From contig MEPO01000030.1 of assembly GCA_001769805.1 (NCBI GenBank), positions 30,957 to 94,956 of the forward strand: DNA of 64,000 nucleotides, read 5' to 3'. The notes beneath the pieces are model-generated. The model did not search any database. It saw only the letters and a program-made list of their open reading frames with translations, and had not been told where the DNA came from. Shown here piece by piece: positions 34,426-41,570 of this stretch. Made by a program: the position numbers and the translations under genes. The number at the start of each line of letters is the position of its first letter. Within the stretch, counting starts at the first letter, position 1. Source of the stretch: Bdellovibrionales bacterium GWA1_52_35. GTDB lineage: Bacteria; Bdellovibrionota; UBA1018.

Positions 34426-35082
34426 ATGCGCCCACTTAACGGATTTGTTCTGCTTCTGCTTCTGACTTGCTTCGAAGCGGTTGCTCAAAATACAAATTCA
34501 TTTACCAACCTTTGTACGTGTCTTGATGAGCTGTCCCGTTTGGGAGCAATTGCCGATGCCGATGGCGCAATACAGGTGTGTGCAAGAGAAGGAAAAGGTC
34601 CAGGTGAAATTTCATCTCGCGAACAGCTGAGTGTTCTCAGTAATACTCTTGAGGCTGTAAACCAAAATGCGCTGCCCACTCCGACTCAGGCGTGTCTTTT
34701 AGAGTCAAGGCTATTGCTCCGAAAAGCACGGAAAGCAATTCAAATTCAACAACTGTTCACCGCCACAGGGCATGGCAAATATTCCGTTTCTAAGCACTTT
34801 TTCAAAGAACACTATGCTTGTGCTCTCGCAGAAAGGCGCGCCTGGGAAGAAGCTGTAGGAAAATGCGCAGAGGTAGGGGCGTCAGCATGTCAGGGGCCGA
34901 ACCCAGCTCAATTCATTCGAAAATCGGTTGTGGATTCGGTGACCGTGGATCATTCTACCAGGCAGTTCGAGCCAGATTGGTACTCCCCCTCTATGGTAAA
35001 AGACTATCGAAAAGGAGGCGCGGTCAGCATCGAAGAGTCTTGCATTGTCACGGTAACCGTGGAGGGCGCGGTTTCCGGTTAG
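34426..35082 (+). CDS. secreted cysteine-pattern protein B (paralogue of A)
   Basis: ATG 34426 has GGAGG upstream and starts a signal peptide (FVLLLLLTCFEAVAQ). The 218-residue protein ends with CALAERRAWEEAVGKC, a Cys-x-GP motif and SCIVTVTVEG, aligning by eye with the C-terminal domain of protein A; the N-terminal halves differ. The pair probably arose by duplication and is co-transcribed. Four shared cysteines may form two disulfides. Function unknown. About 280 bp without a gene follow; I see no feature there. Confidence 0.75.
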   Translation: MRPLNGFVLLLLLTCFEAVAQNTNSFTNLCTCLDELSRLGAIADADGAIQVCAREGKGPGEISSREQLSVLSNTLEAVNQNALPTPTQACLLESRLLLRKARKAIQIQQLFTATGHGKYSVSKHFFKEHYACALAERRAWEEAVGKCAEVGASACQGPNPAQFIRKSVVDSVTVDHSTRQFEPDWYSPSMVKDYRKGGAVSIEESCIVTVTVEGAVSG

Positions 35083-35365
35083 AGAGCACTTCTGAACGTG
35101 GTCATCAATCTTTGCGATAAAGCCCGCAATATAAACAGTTCTGGAATTTGCGTGGAATTCAATCAAGGCCGTGAGCGTCGAAAAAGTCTGTGATCCAATC
35201 GAACGCATGAAGTGCCGGCGATTTTTCACTGGCCGTGATGTTTCCGAGATAGCGGTTGGGTCGCATCAGTCCAAACAAGTGATTTTGGAAGGGGCCGGAG
35301 GGTTGATTATTCTGTGCTGGGATTTATGGTTGCTTATTTGGGAGCAGGCTTGGATCAAAGGCAGA

Positions 35366-35701
35366 TCACTTTGCAAGTCTCATTAGCAGAGATTCGCTGT
35401 TCTCGAATCTTATAGCATTCTCTTCACGCGGGTCCAGAAGTCCAAAAATCCGTGCTGAAATCGGGTCGTCTTCGGGTGCGCCATAGCTTTGATTCGTGCC
35501 AAAGAAAACATGCTGAATTCCAAGCGCTCGCCAGGCTTCGATTGTGCGATCAATGATTTGCGTTCTCGTGGGCTCAACGATGTCGACGTCATCTACGTAG
35601 TCGATGCTCCCGCCGGGCCGAATGACCGTGCCATAGTCCCATCGCAGCTGAACGTACAAAGCTGATGAATCAACATAGATATTCTGGATGGAGGTAGGCA
35701 T
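35366..35701 (-). CDS. hypothetical protein, unknown
   Basis: A 111-residue frame starting at ATG 35701, 36 bp after the stop of the NlpC/P60-like gene on the same strand. It has no signal peptide, is acidic (VDDVDIVEPT) and reads like a small alpha/beta protein (IDRTIEAWRALGIQHVFFGTN); no family is recognised. It could be the last gene of a two-gene unit, perhaps an accessory or immunity factor for the exported hydrolase, but this is only neighbourhood inference. Confidence 0.5.
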   Translation of the reverse strand: MPTSIQNIYVDSSALYVQLRWDYGTVIRPGGSIDYVDDVDIVEPTRTQIIDRTIEAWRALGIQHVFFGTNQSYGAPEDDPISARIFGLLDPREENAIRFENSESLLMRLAK

Positions 35702-35736
35702 ATAAACGTGAGATATTTCATAATCAGCGCTCCATG

Positions 35737-36741
35737 CTACAGACCCATAGCGATTTTCATTGAGAGAATGCGATCATTCAAATTTTGCAAGATCAGAAGC
35801 GATGCTGGATCTGACGTTCTGGTGATTGCCGCATCGATGAGTCCACGAAGCTGCGCGAATTCAGCTCCAAATTGCCTCCGTCGCTCCTGAGTAATAGTGC
35901 CTTTCCCTAATTTGGCATCGCTGATTTCATCCTCAGAGCGGGTCGTTCGCTGTAATAGGTCTAGCGACTCTGGAGTTACTGTGCTGATGTGTCCTTGAAT
36001 GAAAGTTTCCAGCGATTCACAACGATAGTAAGTAATCCAGTGCTCGCAGCTGTCTTCGGGAGAATCATTTGTTCTTCTGCAGCGGGAGGTATCGGGAATA
36101 GTCCAGCCAGCGCCTAGAATTGCGTTAACATCCTCAATAGTGACCGGAGCGTCATCTCTGGTCCCATCCTTCGAAAATATCAGGTTGTCGGAAATGTGAA
36201 TATATCCATGCACGTTCGGACTAGTCGGATGGTAATTCTTACCTAGGGGTGCGGGATAATATTTCGTTCGAATCGCTCCGATGTCACCAGGGCGAAGCGG
36301 CTCGTCAAGCGGTACCTTCTTGCATAAGGGCGAGGTCAGGATATTCTCAAATTCGCTTCCATGAACATATCGGAAACCCGGAATGATGTTGGCCGTCTGC
36401 AGTGCAAGATTATAACAATTCGGACCGATGCCAATTCCATGATTCGGGTGGATGCCTTGAAACTGACGAACGAACCCCGGCAACACGCCCTCGATCTGTG
36501 CTATGCAGGTCGTTCCGTGTTGCTCAATTTCGGGAAGGTTCGCGGCGGATTCACCTCTACTCAGAGTCCAAGAACGCAAAGTCTCCACTTCGGATCGGAT
36601 CTGAGAGCATGGGCCGCTGAGCGAAATAGATCCGCTGTCTCCGCTCTTAACCGACCAAGGTGCCGAGCCGGAATCAGCATTTGCCGCGACAGCGACGGAT
36701 AGGAATATTACGAGCGCCAAAGAACAAGAAGGGTTTTCCAT
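35737..36741 (-). CDS. exported NlpC/P60-like cysteine hydrolase
   Basis: The 334-residue protein has a signal peptide (about 1-22). A papain-like NlpC/P60 layout is visible: GPNCYNLAL (Cys109, start of the core helix), LRPGDIGAIR (about 149-158, the usual L-x-x-G-D-x-x) and NVHGYIHISDNLIFSK (His178, the strand carrying the catalytic His). These enzymes usually cleave peptidoglycan cross-links, but related folds cleave lipids or amides. The N-terminal part (30-100) and C-terminal helical tail are unassigned. The upstream 500 bp has no other gene. Confidence 0.65.
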   Translation of the reverse strand: MENPSCSLALVIFLSVAVAANADSGSAPWSVKSGDSGSISLSGPCSQIRSEVETLRSWTLSRGESAANLPEIEQHGTTCIAQIEGVLPGFVRQFQGIHPNHGIGIGPNCYNLALQTANIIPGFRYVHGSEFENILTSPLCKKVPLDEPLRPGDIGAIRTKYYPAPLGKNYHPTSPNVHGYIHISDNLIFSKDGTRDDAPVTIEDVNAILGAGWTIPDTSRCRRTNDSPEDSCEHWITYYRCESLETFIQGHISTVTPESLDLLQRTTRSEDEISDAKLGKGTITQERRRQFGAEFAQLRGLIDAAITRTSDPASLLILQNLNDRILSMKIAMGL

Positions 36742-37204
36742 ACGGATTCCTCAAGAGGATTGCACGAACGTATCCTTAGCAGACCCGATGCGCCGCGTCA
36801 AGAATCCGCCAGCATACTTTCACGCGCACGGATTGTGGCCGAAAAACTAATGGTTGGAGCATGGGTACTGGATTTCATTGGAGGTCTTTGTCGACGTTAG
36901 AAAATAAGGATATTTCGTCGACATTGCACACCGTGATGACAAAACCCCGCGAATGGCGGCGCGACCGAGAGGCCCGGAATCAAAGTCCGAGGACGTTGAA
37001 TACTTGCTGGCCAAAGTGATTTTGCTCAGATTCACGTGCCACACAGAATCTCGACTCCAACTATATCGGATCAAAATCATCGCAGACAGGGAGCGCTAGG
37101 GACCTGCCCTCGGTGGTGTATTCCCATGAGTCAAATGGGGGTTGTACAAGTGATAGCCACTATAATCATTGGCCTTTTAGTGGTCCAACATTTGCCGCCA
37201 TTAG
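36742..37204. other. 463-bp gap with one possible tiny ORF
   Basis: No firm gene. A 37-codon open frame (ATG 37126 to 37239, plus strand) encodes one hydrophobic segment (VVQVIATIIIGLLVVQHL-like) and could be a small membrane peptide, but it has no good ribosome-binding site. The DNA is AT-rich like the rest of the island. The promoter of the next gene begins at 37205. Confidence 0.4.
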
Positions 37205-37233
37205 TTGACAATAGCGGTTTGGTATTGTATGAA
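37205..37233 (+). promoter_or_regulatory. near-consensus sigma70 promoter for the 37255 protease
   Basis: TTGACA (37205-37210), 17-bp spacer, TATGAA (37228-37233). Predicted start near 37240, leaving about 15 nt before the GTG at 37255. AGAGG (37242-37246) is the ribosome-binding site. Confidence 0.75.
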
Positions 37234-37254
37234 TTCTAACTAGAGGTGCTCCTC

Positions 37255-38487
37255 GTGGAATTATGTAAGTATTGGGTATTGTTTAGTATTTTCTCAGCAA
37301 TCTCGACTTCGGCCTTCGCGAATGTTGATCTTTTTCTTGCCCGCATGTTCGACCCCGACAGTCCCTCTGTTAGTAATGATCTCAGAAGGGCATCCCATGC
37401 GGTCGGTAGCATGGCGTTCGCTGTTGGAAATTTTGGAGTGGAATTCCCTGAACGATTAATGGAAGCAAGCGTACGCACAAGCAATCTTGATGGAACACCA
37501 AAGGAAGATCCAATCACAATGCAGGATTCTCTGCGTGCATTAGGGATCAACATGACATGGAAATCTGGCGATGGTCCGTGGCACCTAGCCGTTTCACCGA
37601 CACAGGAAAGCATCTTGGCCGGGCTAAAAAGAGGTCTAAATCTGCAATCCGATCAGATTCGCTGGCGTGGAGATATGAGCGAGACAACTCGTCGTCTCGT
37701 ACCAGACAAGCGCGATACCCCTGGGGAAGGTCAGTGCACGGGGTTCCTGATTGGACCAAGCTATGTGATGACCAACCATCATTGCGTCTCAACAGATGAA
37801 AAGTGTGGGATTATTGCCTTTCGTTTCAATGAAGAAAAAGCGAACGATGGATCGCTGAAGTCAATATCCGCGTACAATTGTAAACGGTTGATAGTTGCTG
37901 ACCAAGAACTCGATTTCGCGATAGTTGAGGTTGAAGGAGAGCCCGGAAAGCAGTGGGGAACTGTTAGCCTTTCTTCTCGCGAACCCGAGGGTCCTAATCA
38001 AGAGTGTCACTGGAAGTGGTTTCGACGTGAATGTAAGCCCATTTTAGGTGAATCTGTTTCTGTTGTGGGTCACCCCGCGCAACACGATCCCTACCCGGAG
38101 GGAAAGAAATTTCAAACAATCAAGAAAATCTCACAGTCCTGCAATGTAACTGGAATAACCTCATCCACCGAAATCAGATATAACTCCGCAATTGAATTTG
38201 GTTATCAATGGAATTTTGATGTCGAACGTCTCGTTTCTCATCTGGAGTTGGAAATTAAGCCCATACTTTGGCGTGACTTTAGTTCGGATTGCGCTTCAAC
38301 TGGTGGTAGTTCCGGAAGCCCTGTTTTTGATAAAGATCTTCATGTAATTGGAATTCTTCATACAGGTGGAGGTTTTTGGACAAAAAATCCAGACGCTGCT
38401 CCTTCGAGCGGTATAGTACCCGTGTCGGAGATTGCATCAAGATATTCGTCACTGTTCTCTTCACTGGGAGTTGCATTCGAAAAGTAG
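37255..38487 (+). CDS. exported trypsin/V8-like serine protease
   Basis: The start is GTG 37255: AGAGG lies eight bases before it and a signal peptide follows (MELCKYWVLFSIFSAISTSAFA). An upstream in-frame GTG at 37246 overlaps the ribosome-binding site and is less likely. In the 410-residue product, TNHHC (His176), ELDFAIVEV (Asp220) and GGSSGSPVFD (Ser353) make a complete chymotrypsin-fold triad. Residues 25-130 are an unassigned pro- or N-terminal domain. It resembles glutamyl-endopeptidase-like bacterial proteases. It has its own strong promoter and an AT-rich coding sequence, and follows the exported hydrolase group of the island. Confidence 0.88.
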   Translation: MELCKYWVLFSIFSAISTSAFANVDLFLARMFDPDSPSVSNDLRRASHAVGSMAFAVGNFGVEFPERLMEASVRTSNLDGTPKEDPITMQDSLRALGINMTWKSGDGPWHLAVSPTQESILAGLKRGLNLQSDQIRWRGDMSETTRRLVPDKRDTPGEGQCTGFLIGPSYVMTNHHCVSTDEKCGIIAFRFNEEKANDGSLKSISAYNCKRLIVADQELDFAIVEVEGEPGKQWGTVSLSSREPEGPNQECHWKWFRRECKPILGESVSVVGHPAQHDPYPEGKKFQTIKKISQSCNVTGITSSTEIRYNSAIEFGYQWNFDVERLVSHLELEIKPILWRDFSSDCASTGGSSGSPVFDKDLHVIGILHTGGGFWTKNPDAAPSSGIVPVSEIASRYSSLFSSLGVAFEK

Positions 38488-39051
38488 CGGTTTCCGAATT
38501 TTCTTCCGCGATTTCTCTTTGAAGGACGATTGAAAAAGCACTGGATAATGTCCGGTATTTTTGCGGAATTCGCTCACATCGCCACGCTGTCCGGCGGGCT
38601 GATTACGATCGAGAAAACCGCGCCGTTGATGCGGTGGCCGGGATCGCGACCTATACCGGGATTTCTGCGAAGACACGTTTCGTCCCGGTATCTCAGTGCA
38701 TTGTCGGAAACACGATTTCAGGAACACGCATGATTCCGGCCAAAATAAGCGGTTCTTCCTCTTCCAGAGGCTCCGAAATTCCGCCGCAAGCGTTATAGAC
38801 GAAAGGGAATTCCCATTTTTGGACCGCCCGAGTGCCCACATGACTAATGCCTGCGATCCAGCGCCTTCTCCAAAAAGGCTCTAAGTTCGAGGAGATGGCG
38901 TAAGGTCCTGCGATCTCCAGAATCCGCGCGCCTTTCCGGGCGGACCCGACAGAGCGGCACCACGACAGACGCAAATGCGTTTTTTGAGGTCTTCGTGTCT
39001 TTTCAGCAAGTTGTCGAAATTTGAGACGCAAATACGTTCAAAAAATGAAGA
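38488..39051. other. gap with possible decayed coding sequence
   Basis: No supported gene. One plus frame (38524-38797, no ATG/GTG/TTG start) and overlapping minus frames (for example 38693-39031) read partly like protein, so a decayed gene is possible; I cannot choose a strand. GACGCAAAT-R-CGTT occurs at about 38968 and 39025, the first copy forming a small dyad followed by six T residues. Confidence 0.35.
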
Positions 39052-39092
39052 GTGTCTTCCTACAAAGACACGGTGTCTTTGGGCGATGACAC
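39052..39092. repeat. tandem 20-bp dyads (operator- or recombination-site-like)
   Basis: Two head-to-tail 20-bp imperfect palindromes: 39052-39071 and 39073-39092. Each starts with GTGTCTT and ends with GACAC, separated by one base, so GTGTC and GACAC each recur at 21 bp, two helical turns. The junction forms a 19-bp perfect palindrome (39063-39081). Such arrays are typical of dimeric repressor operators or resolvase sites. They lie 480 bp upstream of the mobile-element genes. Confidence 0.7.
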
Positions 39093-39261
39093 TTTTGGCT
39101 TTCCGGGGAGCCGTTATCGTTCGGCATGATCATCGAATCACAGCAAAGTGACGCATCGCATCTCTCAAGATGAGAGACAAGGTATCGTAACCTTTTTACA
39201 ATTTTCACCGCTAAAATCGGCTGCGCTCATGTGAAATCAACATCTTAACTTCGACCCACCC

Positions 39262-39287
39262 TGGCACATTTCTGGCTCTACTATAAG
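39262..39287 (+). promoter_or_regulatory. candidate promoter (sigma54-like, with a TATAAG box)
   Basis: TGGCAC (39262-39267), five bases, then TGGCT (39273-39277) keeps the GG-N10-GC spacing of sigma54 promoters. TATAAG (39282-39287) nearby could be a sigma70 -10 box, though no good -35 box sits at the right distance. Either would start a 280-nt untranslated leader before the ATG at 39574. Confidence 0.35.
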
Positions 39288-39396
39288 TGAAAGGCCGGCG
39301 GGAGTGCCGGACTTCGAGGACTAAAACCGTTCGAGAGAATTTTTGAGAGGAACCGAAAACTTTTAACCATCATTGGGTCCAAGGGGCCCCGGGGAG

Positions 39397-39544
39397 TAGT
39401 TCGCCAAGATCGCAAAGAGAGTCGCTATCCGAGCTGATCCGCAAGTCTGATGCGGGGCCCTGAGCTTCGCGGTCGAGATGTGTGCGCAGTTCCGCGCTCG
39501 CCATCGACTGGATATCTCGCCGGGGCTCCCGATGGCGAACTATT
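39397..39544 (+). ncRNA. structured leader RNA, no known family recognised
   Basis: TAGTTCGCCA (39397-39406) pairs perfectly with TGGCGAACTA (39533-39542), extended by a G-U and an A-U pair. Within the 126-nt enclosed part are further arms: CCGCA/TGCGG (39439-39443/39451-39455) on a GAGCT/AGCTT stem (39431-39435/39463-39467), and GTCGA/TCGAC (39472-39476/39504-39508) enclosing GCGC/GCGC (39484-39487/39494-39497). This gives a closed multibranch junction. No frame through it is protein-like. It may be a cis-regulator of the downstream genes or an independent RNA of the mobile element. Confidence 0.5.
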
Positions 39545-39573
39545 GCCCAAATTGAAGAAAGAGAGAGTGTCTT

Positions 39574-40128
39574 ATGAAAAACGACAACATTGATTACCTT
39601 TTGCCGTTTCTCGGAATCGCGCTGGCAATTGCGCTAGCTGGTTGGGGGCTGTCCGGGGCAGCGAGTTTTCTTGCCCAGTTCTATCATTCCATCGTCATGC
39701 CAAGCATCCGATTTGCTGACGTACTGATTGCAAACTATGGGCGGGGAATCGCGGAGGCCACTGTCCTTATCGCGCTTGGCAGTGCTGGGCTTCGATTCGG
39801 GTTCAAACAGACCGAAACGTTGGCCATCGAATTCTCAAAGGCAACCCAGGGGATCGTCGCCGAAAGCCAGCGCCTGAATGAAAAACTGGAAGGCCATTAT
39901 CGAACCTTGAACCAACTTCACGCGGAGAAGATCCAACTGAAAGAAGAAGTGGAGTCCCTGAATCAATGCGCGAAGGAATTGGAGACGGAGAACTGTGGCC
40001 TTAAAGCCGAGATCGAGGACCTAAAACATCCGGAGCGACGGGAACAAGCACGACTTGAAGAAGAACGGCGAGCCATGGAGGAAAAGCTCAAAGCCTATGC
40101 ATCGAATGCCCAGTGGGGAGGTGTATAA
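39574..40128 (+). CDS. membrane protein with coiled-coil tail (mobile element)
   Basis: The 184-residue protein has two hydrophobic segments (about 9-32 and 60-75) followed by a long coiled coil (about 90-175, rich in Leu/Glu/Lys heptads). No family is recognised. AGAGAGAG before the ATG is a weak ribosome-binding site. The stop codon directly adjoins the next start, so it is co-translated with the Replic_Relax-like gene. A membrane-tethered scaffold in DNA transfer or replication is a possible role, by context only. Confidence 0.75.
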   Translation: MKNDNIDYLLPFLGIALAIALAGWGLSGAASFLAQFYHSIVMPSIRFADVLIANYGRGIAEATVLIALGSAGLRFGFKQTETLAIEFSKATQGIVAESQRLNEKLEGHYRTLNQLHAEKIQLKEEVESLNQCAKELETENCGLKAEIEDLKHPERREQARLEEERRAMEEKLKAYASNAQWGGV

Positions 40129-40971
40129 ATGCCAAACCTCACAAGCGAATTGACCGAACGGGATTTAAAGCTGTTCAAGCTTCTTTCTGACTTTGGCGTC
40201 ATCAGCACTGTCCAGTTGTCAAAGTGGATCTTCCCAAAAGTCGCAAGGACCACGGCTCTGAGACGACTGCGGTTACTCGAGAAGCGTGGCCTGATCCGAA
40301 AACGTGGAACCTTACCCGATGCGACTGCGGTCTGGATGATCGATCAAAAAGGGCAGCGGTTGATCGCGGGAATGACAGAAAACCTCTACTTCCCTGCTCA
40401 TCAGCTGGAGCATGAAATCACTTTGAACGAGATCCGTTGGCGTCTGCATGGCCTCGGCGTTGTCCAATCCTGGATGAACGAACGGGAATTGCGCCGCAAA
40501 GCGCCGGACCGAAATGGCTTCGAGAGAGAGAATCTGGCTATTCCAGATGCGGTCATCCTGATGAAACACTTCGGCAGGCCCGAGGCGTTCGTGCGGCTTG
40601 AAGTCGAGTTGAATCTGAAATCAAACGAACGATACAAGCGACTATTCCGAAGGACCGATCCGTATAGCCAGGGAACGCGCGCGTGGATCTGGTATCTCGT
40701 GAAGAGTCGGTCCATGGGGAATCGGATTCTCAGGTACGCCAAGAAGCACGCCGACTACAGCCTGCCTCCTGTTCTCGGTTTTACCGTGATTGATGATTTC
40801 CTGACAGACCCGTGGAGCGCCGAATTCCATCAGCTTGAGAAAGCGACGACGCTTGCAACGGTAATGAAACTGTCTCGGCCGGAATCCGCAGTTAAAAACA
40901 CCCATGCTCATGCAAGTGCTCACGCCTTGAGCACCGGAGGATTGAATGGAAATGCCGTTTCTGCCGCATAG
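40129..40971 (+). CDS. replication-relaxation (Replic_Relax) family-like wHTH protein
   Basis: The 280-residue protein begins LTERDLKLFKLLSDFGVISTVQLSKWIFP (about 8-36), the winged-helix signature of the Replic_Relax family, then LRRLRLLEKRGLIRKRG (wing, about 45-61). The rest is an alpha/beta domain (AIPDAVIL, RLEVELNLKSNERY, about 143-170) like nuclease-fold regions in this family. Such proteins are found on plasmids and integrative elements and are thought to aid replication or mobilisation. GGAGG lies eight bases upstream. It is followed by a long hairpin (40995-41119). Confidence 0.7.
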   Translation: MPNLTSELTERDLKLFKLLSDFGVISTVQLSKWIFPKVARTTALRRLRLLEKRGLIRKRGTLPDATAVWMIDQKGQRLIAGMTENLYFPAHQLEHEITLNEIRWRLHGLGVVQSWMNERELRRKAPDRNGFERENLAIPDAVILMKHFGRPEAFVRLEVELNLKSNERYKRLFRRTDPYSQGTRAWIWYLVKSRSMGNRILRYAKKHADYSLPPVLGFTVIDDFLTDPWSAEFHQLEKATTLATVMKLSRPESAVKNTHAHASAHALSTGGLNGNAVSAA

Positions 40972-40994
40972 AAAGTACTGAGAATGCGCAGTCT

Positions 40995-41119
40995 TCCACC
41001 CCATGAACTGAAATCGGGTTGAGCAGCCCCTTTAGCCCGAGACCCCTCCCCCCCTACCAGTGGTTGGTGAGAGGGGTCTCGGGCATGGGGCTAGGTAGAG
41101 TGAGAGTTCATGGGGTGGA
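40995..41119. repeat. 125-nt nested inverted repeat
   Basis: Outer arms: 15 bp perfect (40995-41009 with 41105-41119). Inner stem: 14 bp perfect (41035-41048 with 41071-41084), flanked by a 6-bp AGCCCC/GGGGCT helix (41025-41030 with 41087-41092). The loop (41049-41070) itself holds ACCA/TGGT. There is no T-run right after, so it is not a standard terminator. Single-strand origin, transfer origin or recombination hairpin are options. Confidence 0.8.
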
Positions 41120-41364
41120 GGAGTATTTTTTTAGGTAATTGGGTTGATACTTTTTCTGGGAATAAAGACAGGAAGAGAATTGAGGAACTGATGAGAGTTT
41201 TAGATTTATTTAAGGGTGGCTTGGGACAGCTGCGGACTTTATTGCTGCGGCTGATTCGGGTTACCGGGAAAGGAGATGACCTGTGGATTCACATAGGGAT
41301 TCATCTTCTGCAAATATGCGCACACCCAGAAAACGCTGGGAGTGCAGCACCGTTAAGTACGTGA
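41110..41364 (+). CDS. hypothetical small protein, doubtful
   Basis: An 84-codon frame whose ATG lies inside the right arm of the hairpin. The product has an amphipathic basic helix (DRKRIEELMRVLDLFK) and a hydrophobic second half. It overlaps the next gene by 82 bp in another frame, and that gene has a far better ribosome-binding site, so this may be spurious. Confidence 0.3.
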   Translation: MGWRSIFLGNWVDTFSGNKDRKRIEELMRVLDLFKGGLGQLRTLLLRLIRVTGKGDDLWIHIGIHLLQICAHPENAGSAAPLST

Positions 41365-41570
41365 AAGTTGTGATTAATAAACCTGAGTGGGAAAGTCTTC
41401 TTGAACTGGTGGCCAAGGATCTGCTAAGCATGAATCACCAGCTCCAAGATCGACTCCGATCAAATTCTTCGATCCATTTAAACGACGTTCAATCCCCTGC
41501 GGCTATGGCCACGGGAGAAAGGGATATTCCACATGGATCAATATATGAAATTATCAAGCAAGCGGGCTAG
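41283..41570 (+). CDS. small protein upstream of the recombinase
   Basis: GTG start at 41283 with AAGGAGAT six bases upstream, a strong ribosome-binding site. The 95-residue product reads KYVKVVINKPEWESLLELVAKDLL (about 25-48), like a strand-helix DNA-binding or partner protein, with no recognised family. The 3' end overlaps the recombinase start by 38 bp, so the two are translationally coupled. It may be a recombination directionality factor or regulator by position only. Confidence 0.6.
   Translation: MDSHRDSSSANMRTPRKRWECSTVKYVKVVINKPEWESLLELVAKDLLSMNHQLQDRLRSNSSIHLNDVQSPAAMATGERDIPHGSIYEIIKQAG

Noticed and set aside
38693..39031. 112-codon minus frame as a real gene
   Set aside because: A plus frame over the same bases looks equally protein-like, no ribosome-binding site is visible and no family is recognised; treated as possible decay.
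39262..39287. Firm assignment of a sigma54 promoter
   Set aside because: Spacing fits but one of the core bases deviates and no enhancer-binding regulator is in the window, so it is listed only as a candidate.
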